A stretch of 64,000 nt of DNA, taken from positions 310,001 to 374,000 of the forward strand of contig CBJLMB010000001.1 of the NCBI GenBank assembly GCA_966424055.1, written 5' to 3'. The stretch's first letter is position 1. Every line of letters begins with the position of its first letter. Shown here piece by piece: positions 10,438 through 18,328 of the stretch. This DNA is from Deminuibacter sp966424055. Its GTDB lineage: Bacteria; Bacteroidota; Bacteroidia; Chitinophagales; Chitinophagaceae. The notes under the pieces were generated by a model that saw only the letters and a program-made list of their open reading frames with translations, did not search any database and had not been told where the DNA came from. Position numbers and translations under genes: made by a program.

Positions 10438-12009
10438 ATGAAACCGAGTATAACACACTTGAAATTAGTTGCGCAATATTTTATATGTCTCGGCTTTATT
10501 GCTGCAACAGCAGGTTGCAATAAAAAGCTCGATATTACACCCGAGGGGTCACCTTCAACAGGCAATTTCTGGAAAACAGAGAACGACGCTATTACCGGCG
10601 CCAATGCCATGTACCAGTATTTTGATAGTGAAGATTTTTATGGCAGGGGTTTCTGGTGGTTTATCAATGCCAGTGATGATATGGTTACCGGAAGGGCTAA
10701 GGCAGAAGGGGATAATATCAAAAATTTTAATTCCACTTTTATCGGCGGTTCATATACCGAATCGCAATGGAAAATACGGTATGCTACGATCAAGTATGCC
10801 AATGATGTGATCAATCATGTACCTGCCATCACGATGAATGAGCAAACCAAAACAAGATTGATAGGGGAGGCTTATTTCCTGAGCGGCCTGATGTATTTTC
10901 AGCTGGCAGCTAATTACGGCAACAGCAAAGCCGGTGTACCCATTGCCGACCGCAATAATACAAACGATGTTAAACCTGTTCCCCGCGCAGCCAGTGTAAT
11001 GGATAACTACCATTATATTGTAAGCGATCTGAAGCAGGCCGCAGCAAAGCTGTCTTATTTTTCTGATCTCAGTCCTGACCTGTATGGCCGCCCGCATAAA
11101 ACGGCTGCCTGGGCTTATCTGGCTAAAACCTACCTGTATATGAAAGTGTACGATAGTGCGGCCATGTATGCCGATTCTGTTATACTGAGCAACAGGCATC
11201 AGCTGCTGACTAATTTTGCTGATGTGTTCACTACAGCAAACAACTGGTCGAAAGAATATATCTGGTCGGCTTACAGCACTGCACAGGGCCAGAGCGGCTG
11301 GGGCAGCATACTGCCCGGTGTAATGATGGAAAACAAAGGCTGGGGTAAATACAATGGCTGGGGTTATTATATGCCCACCAAAGAATTGTATAACGAATAT
11401 GAAGCCGGTGACAAACGCCGTGAAGCCACTATCCTGAAACCCGGCGATGTACTGATGTATTTTGGTTCACCCATTACGTATAACGCGGGTGTATATAAAA
11501 CCAATAACAGTCTTAGTGGTTACCAGTTCAATAAATACACTGAACCCTTCAGGTATGCCAATCCTGTGGGCGTATACCTGAGCCCTAATGGTGACCATCC
11601 TACCACCTCTTTATGTGTGCCCCTGCTGCGCTATGCAGAAGTGATTTTAATTAAAGCAGAGGCTTTACTCATGCAGGGTAAAAATGCCGATGCAGAACTG
11701 AACATGATACGCAAAAGGGCCTGGGGCAGTGCAGATGAAAGCCATTATCCCAGGTTGACGAATGCCACCATGGCCGATCTCAAGCATGAAAGAAGATGTG
11801 AGCTGGCAGGTGAATGGGCCGACCGCCACAGGGATCTTGTACGCTGGGGTGATGCCAAAGCTGCTTATGCCCAGCCACTGCATGGTGCCGATGGCCAGGT
11901 AGTATGGCCGGCCCGTAATTTCAATCCCGATGTAAATGATGTGTGGCCTGTGCCGCAAAGTGAAATTGACAACAGCAGTGGTGTAATAAAACAAAACCCC
12001 GGATGGTGA
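10438..12009 (+). CDS. RagB/SusD-family nutrient-binding outer membrane lipoprotein
   Basis: A 523-residue lipoprotein: hydrophobic signal ending in lipobox ATAGC (Cys 25), followed by KKLDITPEGSPST, which matches the SusD start. Typical SusD features are visible: TENDAITGANAMYQYF near the N-terminus, the TPR-like segments with EAYFLSGLMYFQLAANYGN and PHKTAAWAYLAKTYLYM, and the C-terminal LRYAEVILIKAEALLM and RRCELAGEWADRHRDLVRWG. It caps the SusC barrel at the cell surface and binds the nutrient. It is the last gene of the sigma-FecR-SusC-SusD run; its stop is followed almost at once by the repeat-rich gap. Confidence 0.95.
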   Translation: MKPSITHLKLVAQYFICLGFIAATAGCNKKLDITPEGSPSTGNFWKTENDAITGANAMYQYFDSEDFYGRGFWWFINASDDMVTGRAKAEGDNIKNFNSTFIGGSYTESQWKIRYATIKYANDVINHVPAITMNEQTKTRLIGEAYFLSGLMYFQLAANYGNSKAGVPIADRNNTNDVKPVPRAASVMDNYHYIVSDLKQAAAKLSYFSDLSPDLYGRPHKTAAWAYLAKTYLYMKVYDSAAMYADSVILSNRHQLLTNFADVFTTANNWSKEYIWSAYSTAQGQSGWGSILPGVMMENKGWGKYNGWGYYMPTKELYNEYEAGDKRREATILKPGDVLMYFGSPITYNAGVYKTNNSLSGYQFNKYTEPFRYANPVGVYLSPNGDHPTTSLCVPLLRYAEVILIKAEALLMQGKNADAELNMIRKRAWGSADESHYPRLTNATMADLKHERRCELAGEWADRHRDLVRWGDAKAAYAQPLHGADGQVVWPARNFNPDVNDVWPVPQSEIDNSSGVIKQNPGW

Positions 12010-12013
12010 AATG

Positions 12014-12267
12014 GTAGCAGGATATAAGTAGCAAGTAGCAGGATACAAGTAGCAGGATATAAGTAGCAAGTAGCAGGATATAAGTAGCAGGAGCTATATT
12101 TTCAGCATCAGTAATTAATAGTTTATTTAACAGTGCTTCTCTCTTATATCTTGCTACCTATATCCTGCTACTTCTATCCTGCTTCCGCTAACCCGGTAGC
12201 AGGAGCTACATTCTCAGTATTAGTAATAAATAGTTTATATAACAGTGCTTCTCTTATATCTTGCTAC
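12014..12267. repeat. GTAGCAGGATA repeat array with inverted copies and a ~73-bp direct duplication
   Basis: The ~309-base gap between the SusD and phosphatase genes is almost all repeat. From 12014 to about 12090, GTAGCAGGATA(T/C)AA and GTAGCAA units recur head to tail; at about 12145-12182 the complement occurs (ATCTTGCTAC, ATCCTGCTAC, ATCCTGCTTC). In addition 12084-12157 and 12196-12267 are two imperfect direct copies of a ~73-base block that starts GTAGCAGGAGCTA and ends ATCTTGCTAC. The same core flanks the four-helix-bundle gene at 15.9-16.4 kb. No frame of any length is carried. Confidence 0.85.
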
Positions 12268-12295
12268 TTGTATCTTGCTACTATCTTTATCTTTG
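12268..12295 (+). promoter_or_regulatory. Candidate Bacteroidota-type promoter of the phosphatase fusion gene
   Basis: TATCTTTG at 12288-12295 matches the TAnnTTTG -7 box; a TTG at 12268-12270 lies 17 bases upstream as a possible -33 element, slightly closer than usual. The predicted start of transcription leaves a leader of under 20 bases before ATG 12319. The -33 part sits at the end of the repeat block, so the repeat may have supplied it. Confidence 0.45.
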
Positions 12296-12318
12296 AACAC
12301 TGGTCTTAAAACAATATC

Positions 12319-14142
12319 ATGCAAAAAATTTTCTGCTGGCTGCTGTGCTGTTATGCAACCATGGCTGTAGCGCAGCCCTATCAGTACACTACGGCCAATG
12401 CACATTCGCATAACGATTATGAGAACCCGGTTCCTTTCTGGACAGCATATAATGAAGGTTTTGGATCTATTGAAGCAGATGTGCACCTGCTGAACGACAC
12501 ATTGCTGGTGGCGCATGACAGGGTAGACCCTGCCAATCACCGTACGCTGGAAGCTTTTTACCTGCAACCCCTGCAGGGCTGTGTACGGAAAAACAATGGC
12601 TATCCTTATGCCGATCATACAAGAAAACTACAGCTGCTGATAGATGTAAAAACCGATTCCCTCAGCACGCTCGATAAAATCATCAGCACCATCCGCCGTT
12701 ATCCCGAGCTGGCAAACAATGCCAATATCCGCTTTGTGATCACCGGTGGAAGACCTGTTCCTGAAAAATTCAGCAGCTATCCTTCTTTTATATGGTTCGA
12801 TGGCAACCTGGGTGAAACCTATCCTGCCAGTGCATTGCCCCGGATCGCCATGATGAGCGCCGATTTTCATAAATATGCCACCTGGAATGGTAAAAGCAAT
12901 ATCCCGGCAGCAGAAGTTGCCAGGCTACAGCCGTTGATTGAACAGTCGCATGCACTGGGCAAACCGGTGCGTTTCTGGGCATCGCCCGATGTGGTGAATG
13001 CTTGGTACCAGCTGATGAAACTGCAGGTTGATTTCCTCAATACCGATCATATCACTCAGCTGTCTTATTTCCTGGGTCATCTGCCTAAAAACTCATTCCG
13101 CAACGATCAGCCTTACCGGTTGTACCAGCCAACCTATGCCAGCGATGGTACTACCCGCAAGGTAAAAAATATGATACTGCTGATTGGCGATGGTACCGGG
13201 CTGGCACAACTGTACACCGGCTATACAGCCAATCACGGGCAGCTGAATATTTTTGGCATGCGGCATATCGGTTTATCCAAAACAAGTTCTTACAACCATT
13301 ATATTACTGATTCTGCACCGGGGTCCACCTCTATCGCATCCGGCGAAAAAACCAATAACCGTTTTGTGGGGGTGGATCATACCGGCAGGCCTTTGCCGCT
13401 GATACCCGATTTTCTTGCCCGTAAAAACATCCCCACCGGCCTGGTAACTGCAGGGGATGTAACAGATGCCACACCTGCCGATTTCTATGCACACCGCATG
13501 GAGCGCGACAGCTCGGTAGCTATTTTCCATGACCTGGCATCCGCACCCGTACAACTGCTGATGGGCAGCGGCAATAAAAGCTTTAACGCTTCGCTGAAGC
13601 AGGAGCTGGAAGCGCATCATTTCACCATTACCGCGTCAGTGGATAGTGTGCCTGATGCCACCACCGGCAAATGGCTGGTGATGGAACCCAGGGCCGGCCT
13701 TCCGGCAAACGGGGGCAGGGGCAACTGGCTGCAGCAGGCTTTTACCAAAACACTCAATATTCTTTCCAGGCAGAAAAAAGGCTTTTTTATAATGACAGAA
13801 GGCGCACAGATTGATCATGGCGGCCACGATAATAACCTGCCCTATGTGGCCGGTGAGGTGATGGATTTTGACCAGGTAGTGGCCAGGGCGCTCCAGTTTG
13901 CCGACCAGGATGGAGAAACCCTGGTGATTGTGACGGCCGATCACGAAACCGGTGGTCTTTCCCTGCTGGATGGTGATTATAATAAAGGATATGTAAGCGG
14001 CAATTTTTCCACCAATGACCATACGGCCATCCCGGTACCGGTATTTGCCTATGGCCCGCAGTCGCAACAGTTTAATGGGGTATATGAAAACACGGAACTG
14101 TTTGGTAAAATACTGGCTGCGATGGGGATACCCGCTAAATAA
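12319..14142 (+). CDS. Secreted bifunctional GDPD-like phosphodiesterase / alkaline phosphatase
   Basis: A 607-residue exported protein (signal peptide to about residue 19, MAVAQ). Residues about 25-255 resemble glycerophosphodiester phosphodiesterase/PI-PLC-like barrels: AHSHNDYENPVPF with the first catalytic His, GFGSIEADVHL with the metal Glu/Asp, and LLVAHDR. From about 283 an alkaline phosphatase domain begins: NMILLIGDGTG (metal Asp), TDSAPGSTSIASGEKTNN with Ser 332 as expected nucleophile, EGAQIDHGGHDNN and VTADHETGG (metal ligands). The two parts could act in series, freeing an alcohol phosphate from a diester and then orthophosphate. It follows the SusCD locus on the same strand but has its own promoter-like sequence. 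Which substrates it takes is inference. Confidence 0.88.
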   Translation: MQKIFCWLLCCYATMAVAQPYQYTTANAHSHNDYENPVPFWTAYNEGFGSIEADVHLLNDTLLVAHDRVDPANHRTLEAFYLQPLQGCVRKNNGYPYADHTRKLQLLIDVKTDSLSTLDKIISTIRRYPELANNANIRFVITGGRPVPEKFSSYPSFIWFDGNLGETYPASALPRIAMMSADFHKYATWNGKSNIPAAEVARLQPLIEQSHALGKPVRFWASPDVVNAWYQLMKLQVDFLNTDHITQLSYFLGHLPKNSFRNDQPYRLYQPTYASDGTTRKVKNMILLIGDGTGLAQLYTGYTANHGQLNIFGMRHIGLSKTSSYNHYITDSAPGSTSIASGEKTNNRFVGVDHTGRPLPLIPDFLARKNIPTGLVTAGDVTDATPADFYAHRMERDSSVAIFHDLASAPVQLLMGSGNKSFNASLKQELEAHHFTITASVDSVPDATTGKWLVMEPRAGLPANGGRGNWLQQAFTKTLNILSRQKKGFFIMTEGAQIDHGGHDNNLPYVAGEVMDFDQVVARALQFADQDGETLVIVTADHETGGLSLLDGDYNKGYVSGNFSTNDHTAIPVPVFAYGPQSQQFNGVYENTELFGKILAAMGIPAK

Positions 14143-14290
14143 AAACTGCTTGGAAAATAAAAGGGGGAAAAGGGCTGAAAGCCTGTTCAGGCCGGTGTGA
14201 TCAGCATTTTTTTGTTGTAAAAGGGGCCGAAAAGCCCGGAAAAGGCAAATTTTGACTATGTTTCAAAAAAACTACTGAAAATGGACAAGT

Positions 14291-14325
14291 TTTTCGTGGA
14301 AAAAAAGTCATTACCCTTACCTTTG
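14291..14325 (+). promoter_or_regulatory. Candidate promoter of atpD
   Basis: TACCTTTG at 14318-14325 fits the TAnnTTTG -7 box, with a T-rich stretch at 14291-14294 about 23 bases upstream as a weak -33 element. It lies 77 bases before ATG 14402, which would give a leader of about 70 bases. The rest of the 259-base gap from 14143 holds A/G-rich sequence and a small GCCTG..CAGGC hairpin followed by seven T at about 14207-14213, a weak terminator candidate for the phosphatase gene. Confidence 0.45.
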
Positions 14326-14401
14326 CCGCCAAATTGGAAAATGACCGCAGCATGCACATTTTCCGGGAACCCTGTAAATTCAAAACCTTACTAAATTATA
14401 T

Positions 14402-15907
14402 ATGGCTAATAAAGGTAAGATCAAACAGATCATCGGTGCCGTGGTAGACGTGCACTTTTCCAATGACCAGCAACTGCCTGAGATTTACAACGCCCTGGAA
14501 ATCACCAAACCTAATGGTGAAAAACTGGTACTGGAAGTACAGCAGCACCTGGGTGAAGACAGCGTTCGTACCATTGCGATGGACGGTACGGAGGGCCTGG
14601 TGCGCGGACTGGAAGTGGTTGATACAGGTAAAGCGATTGCCATGCCCACCGGCGAAGGCATTAACGGCCGCCTGTTCAATGTAACCGGTGATCCTATCGA
14701 TGGTTTGCCTGCCATAGATAAATCCAAAGGACGTGCTATCCACGCGCTGCCTCCCAAATTTGAAGACCTGAGCACTGCGACTGAAGTACTGTTCACCGGT
14801 ATTAAAGTGATCGACCTGATCGAGCCTTATGCAAAAGGTGGTAAGATCGGTCTGTTCGGTGGTGCGGGTGTAGGTAAAACCGTATTGATCCAGGAGCTGA
14901 TCAACAATATCGCCAAAGGTTATGGTGGTTTGTCTGTGTTTGCCGGTGTGGGTGAAAGAACCCGTGAAGGTAATGACCTGCTGCGCGAAATGATCGAAGC
15001 CGGTATCATGAAATACGGGGAAAAATTCAAACATTCTATGGAAGAAGGTGGCTGGGATCTCAGCTCCGTTGACCTGGAAGGTTTGAAAGAATCCAAAGCA
15101 ACTTTCGTATTCGGCCAGATGAATGAACCGCCCGGAGCCCGCGCCCGCGTGGCCCTGTCTGGTTTAACCATCGCTGAATATTTCCGCGACGGAGACGGTA
15201 CCGGAAAAGGTAAAGACATCCTGTTCTTCGTTGACAATATCTTCCGTTTCACCCAGGCCGGTTCTGAAGTATCTGCCCTGCTGGGCCGTATGCCTTCAGC
15301 GGTAGGTTACCAGCCTACACTGGCCACTGAAATGGGTTTGATGCAGGAACGCATCACTTCTACCAAAAGCGGTTCTATCACTTCCGTACAGGCCGTATAT
15401 GTACCTGCGGATGACTTGACCGACCCCGCTCCGGCCACTACTTTTGCGCACCTTGATGCCACAACGGTATTGAGCCGTAAAATTGCTGACCTGGGTATTT
15501 ACCCGGCTGTGGATCCGCTGGATTCTACTTCCCGTATCCTTTCTCCTGCTATCGTGGGCGATAAACACTACGATTGTGCCAACCGCGTAAAACTGATTTT
15601 ACAACGTTATAAAGAGCTGCAGGATATCATCGCCATCCTGGGTATGGATGAGCTGAGTGAAGAAGATAAACAAACAGTAGCCCGCGCCCGTAAGGTACAG
15701 CGTTTCCTTTCACAGCCTTTCCATGTGGCCGAACAGTTCACCGGTTTGAAAGGTGTGTTTGTAAGCATCGATGATACCATCCGCGGTTTCAATGCTATCA
15801 TGGATGGCGAAGTGGATGAATATCCCGAAGCAGCCTTCAACCTGGTAGGCACACTGGAAGATGCTATTGAAAAAGGTAAAAAACTGCTGGCGCAAGCACA
15901 GGGATAG
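14402..15907 (+). CDS. atpD: F1F0 ATP synthase subunit beta
   Basis: A 501-residue catalytic F1 subunit. Walker A GGAGVGKT lies at residues 153-160; the Walker B region ILFFVDNIFRFTQAGSEVSALLGRMPSAVGYQPTL is followed by ALGIYPAVDPLDSTSR-type sequence, seen here as LGIYPAVDPLDSTSR. Length and signatures are full and normal. As in other Bacteroidota, atpD and atpC sit apart from the rest of the atp genes, none of which is in this window. Its TAG stop is directly followed by GTAGCAGG repeats and then by an unrelated gene, so atpC begins 518 bases later instead of the usual few. Confidence 0.98.
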   Translation: MANKGKIKQIIGAVVDVHFSNDQQLPEIYNALEITKPNGEKLVLEVQQHLGEDSVRTIAMDGTEGLVRGLEVVDTGKAIAMPTGEGINGRLFNVTGDPIDGLPAIDKSKGRAIHALPPKFEDLSTATEVLFTGIKVIDLIEPYAKGGKIGLFGGAGVGKTVLIQELINNIAKGYGGLSVFAGVGERTREGNDLLREMIEAGIMKYGEKFKHSMEEGGWDLSSVDLEGLKESKATFVFGQMNEPPGARARVALSGLTIAEYFRDGDGTGKGKDILFFVDNIFRFTQAGSEVSALLGRMPSAVGYQPTLATEMGLMQERITSTKSGSITSVQAVYVPADDLTDPAPATTFAHLDATTVLSRKIADLGIYPAVDPLDSTSRILSPAIVGDKHYDCANRVKLILQRYKELQDIIAILGMDELSEEDKQTVARARKVQRFLSQPFHVAEQFTGLKGVFVSIDDTIRGFNAIMDGEVDEYPEAAFNLVGTLEDAIEKGKKLLAQAQG

Positions 15908-15936
15908 TAGCAGGATATTGGTAGCAGGTAGCAGGA
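15907..15936 (+). repeat. Left GTAGCAGG repeat cluster flanking the four-helix-bundle gene
   Basis: Three GTAGCAG units occur at 15907, 15921 and 15928, the first starting on the last base of the atpD stop codon and reading GTAGCAGGATAT. They match the array at 12.0 kb and are the inverse of ATCCTGCTAC at 16395-16404. Confidence 0.8.
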
Positions 15937-16019
15937 AAGGAAAAGGCTTCCGGATGAGTTCTTTGTAGAAAGATTGCATTTTAAATGTTGTTTGTTTACA
16001 TTGGTTGAAAAATAACCAT

Positions 16020-16382
16020 ATGGAAATTCACAACTTTAAAGAATTGCATGTTTGGCAAAAGTCGATTGATCTGGCTGTGCAAGTGTATGAAATCAGTGTG
16101 CTCTTTCCCAGGGAAGAGAAATTTGGCCTGGTTACACAAGCACAGCGTTCAGCCGTATCTGTTCCTTCCAATATTGCAGAAGGATGTGGCAGAATTTCAA
16201 CCAGAGAATTACAGCATTTCCTCAGTGTTTCCATGGGCTCCTGTTTCGAGCTGGAAACACAGATGATCCTGGCCTGTCGCTTTGGTTATCTTACTGCCGA
16301 AAAACTACTTACATTAACGGAAACAGTATCGCAAGTTCAACGAATGTTATACGGTTTCTATAACAGCTTAAATGAAAAGTAG
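16020..16382 (+). CDS. Four-helix-bundle protein, 23S rRNA intervening-sequence (S23/IVP) family
   Basis: A 120-residue all-helical protein with the family hallmarks: FKELHVWQKSIDLAVQVYE at the start, LVTQAQRSAVSVPSNIAEG in the middle (the conserved Arg-Ser-Pro-like stretch then N-I-A-E-G), and a C-terminal amphipathic pair of helices. Family members were first seen in insertions in 23S rRNA genes and are related to the Avd accessory protein of diversity-generating retroelements; their biochemical role is uncertain. ATG 16020 is preferred to TTG 16005. The gene interrupts the atpD-atpC pair and is bracketed by GTAGCAGGAT/ATCCTGCTAC repeats; its own TAG stop is part of a repeat unit. That arrangement suggests insertion as a unit. 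No reverse transcriptase is nearby. Confidence 0.9.
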   Translation: MEIHNFKELHVWQKSIDLAVQVYEISVLFPREEKFGLVTQAQRSAVSVPSNIAEGCGRISTRELQHFLSVSMGSCFELETQMILACRFGYLTAEKLLTLTETVSQVQRMLYGFYNSLNEK

Positions 16383-16404
16383 CAGCGGTCTAACATCCTG
16401 CTAC
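16379..16404 (-). repeat. Right repeat flank of the four-helix-bundle gene
   Basis: GTAGCAG at 16379-16385 overlaps the stop codon of the preceding gene, and ATCCTGCTAC at 16395-16404 is an exact inverse of GTAGCAGGAT at 15907-15916. The ~500-base unit between them therefore has short terminal inverted repeats. Confidence 0.7.
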
Positions 16405-16425
16405 TAAAATCTTGATACTTTGTCT

Positions 16426-16680
16426 ATGACATTAGAGATATTAACCCCCGAAAAAAAGCTCTTCAGCGGTGATGTATTCGGTGTACAGCTGCCGGGTATT
16501 ACCGGTTTGTTTGAAATACTCGATAAACATGCCCCACTGGTTAGTGCTTTAAGCAAGGGAAATGTAAAGGTGCTGAAAGATAAAAACAGCTTTATCAATT
16601 ATAGCATTGAAAGCGGTTTTGTAGAAGTACTGGCTAATAAAGCAACAGTACTGGTAGAAGGCGCCGTAGCACTCGATTAA
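16426..16680 (+). CDS. atpC: F1F0 ATP synthase subunit epsilon (short form)
   Basis: An 84-residue epsilon subunit consisting of the N-terminal beta-sandwich only: TLEILTPEKKLFSGDVFGVQLPG, GLFEILDKHAPLVSAL, and GFVEVLANKATVLVEGA. The C-terminal helical hairpin that inhibits ATP hydrolysis in E. coli is absent, which is common in Bacteroidota and not a truncation. ATG 16426 is chosen over TTG 16420. TACTTTG just upstream (16416-16422) resembles a -7 box but is too near the ATG to be used with confidence. A strong terminator follows. Confidence 0.95.
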   Translation: MTLEILTPEKKLFSGDVFGVQLPGITGLFEILDKHAPLVSALSKGNVKVLKDKNSFINYSIESGFVEVLANKATVLVEGAVALD

Positions 16681-16702
16681 ACAATATAACAGATCTGTAT
16701 AG

Positions 16703-16732
16703 AGCCCGTTGTAACATACAACGGGCTTTTTT
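16703..16732 (+). terminator. Rho-independent terminator after atpC
   Basis: A perfect 10-bp stem, AGCCCGTTGT (16703-16712) with ACAACGGGCT (16718-16727), a 5-base loop and a run of six T. Confidence 0.92.
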
Positions 16733-16827
16733 GTTGTGTATACAAATTATTTTTTCACAGTTTTAACTTTTATTCTAAATCTTTCTTAAAAACAAAAGGA
16801 CTATGTAACCATTACCGTCGTTTTCGT

Positions 16828-16846
16828 TCTTATACAGCGTATAAGA
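16828..16846. promoter_or_regulatory. Palindrome upstream of the DUF4136 lipoprotein gene
   Basis: TCTTATAC (16828-16835), AGC, GTATAAGA (16839-16846): perfect 8-bp arms about a 3-base centre, 46 bases before the start codon. The shape suits a dimeric regulator, or a short hairpin in the leader. No regulator can be assigned. Confidence 0.4.
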
Positions 16847-16892
16847 TTAAGGCATTGCATTTGCATCAAAAACAATGTAAAACGGTAGACAT

Positions 16893-17540
16893 ATGAGAAG
16901 TACTTTTTTACTGCTTGCCGGAATGGCTGCGCTAGCCGCAATTGGAAGCAGTTGTAACAAAGACCCTTTAGATCACATTTCACAGGAAGAATCCCGTATC
17001 TACATCACCAATTTCGATTCTACGGTTTTCAGGTACAATGGTACTTCGCCGTACAAAACCTACTCAATTTCCGATTCGGTAGCAGTGATTGACAATGGGA
17101 AAGGCAGTAAGGATGCTACACCTACCGACCAGGCATACATCGCGGCAGTAAAAAAATACATGCAGCAGGCCGGTTACCAGCTGGTTGACCGCAATGCGAA
17201 TCCCGATGTGGCGATCAATGTGAACCGTATATACAACACCAGTACCGGTGTGATCAGCTATGGTGATTACTGGGATTATTACGGTGGTTACTGGGATCCT
17301 TATTACTGGGGCTATGGCGGTTATGGTTATGGCATACCCTATTATGGTTACTCGGTTTACCAGATAACAGAGGGCGCTATGTCGGTGGATATGCTGGACC
17401 TGAAAGATGCACGGTCTAAAAATAAGATCAACATTGTATGGACAGGCCTGATACGGGGCTCGGGTATTTTCAACACTTCTGTTGCCGATGCCCAGATACA
17501 AGCACTGTTTAATCAGTCACCTTATTTGAAAACCAATTAA
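16893..17540 (+). CDS. DUF4136 domain-containing lipoprotein
   Basis: A 215-residue predicted lipoprotein: signal peptide ending IGSSC (Cys 21), then the DUF4136 fold with TYSISDSVAVIDN, IAAVKKYMQQAGYQLVD and PDVAINVNRIYN, and a C-terminal half with SVDMLDLKDARSKNKINIVWTGLIRG typical of this family. A 30-residue stretch at about residues 125-155 is made up almost wholly of Tyr, Gly, Trp, Asp and Pro (YWDYYGGYWDPYYWGYGGYG); low-complexity aromatic loops at this place are seen in other Bacteroidota members. The function of the family is unknown. It sits 11 bases before the next outer membrane gene, so the two are probably one transcript. Confidence 0.88.
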   Translation: MRSTFLLLAGMAALAAIGSSCNKDPLDHISQEESRIYITNFDSTVFRYNGTSPYKTYSISDSVAVIDNGKGSKDATPTDQAYIAAVKKYMQQAGYQLVDRNANPDVAINVNRIYNTSTGVISYGDYWDYYGGYWDPYYWGYGGYGYGIPYYGYSVYQITEGAMSVDMLDLKDARSKNKINIVWTGLIRGSGIFNTSVADAQIQALFNQSPYLKTN

Positions 17541-17632
17541 ACCCGGATATCATGAAACCAAGCATTATAAGTTATCATGCACAGGAGAATGCTGGGGCGC
17601 ATCCGGCCTGCTACAGGAATAATCGCACGCAG

Positions 17633-18268
17633 ATGAAACATAAACATATCTGGCAGGTGGCTGCTATTTGCTGTATGCTGGTAATGGCAGCCTTTTCGGC
17701 CCAGGCACAGCAGGGCGATTTGAAAGTAGACCTTTTTTATAATTACAGCAACCCATTGGGGAGTTTTAAAAGTGAATATATCTCCAACAGTTCACCCCGT
17801 GGTTTTGCGGGTGATATCATGTACAATATTGACCGCCGCTGGGGCGTAGGCCTGTATTTTGGCTACCAGGATTATTATCAGAAATACCCGCGTGCCATCT
17901 ACGCACCGGATAAAAATGAAGATATTTCTGCCGTGGTTTCCAATTCTATGCAAACTGCGCCTGTATTGGCAAAAGGCATTTTCACGCCGCTGGGAAACAG
18001 CTATAGTTTCATCCAGCCCTATATTTCAGCAGGTGTAGGTGTTAACCTGATCACGTACAAACAGTACCTGGGTCAGTTTGGCAGTTCTGAATCCAATGCC
18101 AGATTTATGGCGCAGGGTGGTGTAGGTGTTCAGATACCTTTCGGGCGGTTGAGCAATGCCGGCTTAAGCCTGGGCGCAGTGTTCAACTATGTGCCCTATA
18201 ACAACAATGGTATTAAAAACCTGAATTCAGTAGATTTCCAGGCGGGTGTACATTTCCCGATACGATAG
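17633..18268 (+). CDS. Outer membrane beta-barrel protein
   Basis: With the start at ATG 17633 this is a 211-residue protein with a clear signal peptide (MKHKHIWQVAAICCML...AQA) and a barrel of about eight strands, with repeated Gly/aromatic patterns such as RRWGVGLYFGYQDYY, YISAGVGVNLITYK and VGVQIPFGRL, ending VHFPIR. An in-frame ATG at 17552 would add 27 residues that do not look like a signal peptide, so I prefer the internal start. No specific function can be given. It follows the DUF4136 lipoprotein gene on the same strand and ends before a strong terminator. Confidence 0.8.
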   Translation: MKHKHIWQVAAICCMLVMAAFSAQAQQGDLKVDLFYNYSNPLGSFKSEYISNSSPRGFAGDIMYNIDRRWGVGLYFGYQDYYQKYPRAIYAPDKNEDISAVVSNSMQTAPVLAKGIFTPLGNSYSFIQPYISAGVGVNLITYKQYLGQFGSSESNARFMAQGGVGVQIPFGRLSNAGLSLGAVFNYVPYNNNGIKNLNSVDFQAGVHFPIR

Positions 18269-18284
18269 TGGAATAGAATAAACA

Positions 18285-18321
18285 AAAAAGAGGGGCGCTT
18301 TCAAAAAGCGCCCCTCTTTTT
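18285..18321. terminator. Bidirectional terminator between the barrel gene and yqgE-like gene
   Basis: Stem AGAGGGGCGCTTT (from 18289) with AAAGCGCCCCTCT and a 3-base loop, A-run on the left and T-run on the right, so it can end transcripts from both convergent genes. The - strand stop codon lies 8 bases beyond. Confidence 0.92.
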
Positions 18322-18328
18322 ATTATCA

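Noticed and set aside
12014..12290. CRISPR or insertion-sequence ends
   Set aside because: Repeat units are too short and run into each other, in both orientations, and no transposase frame is between them.
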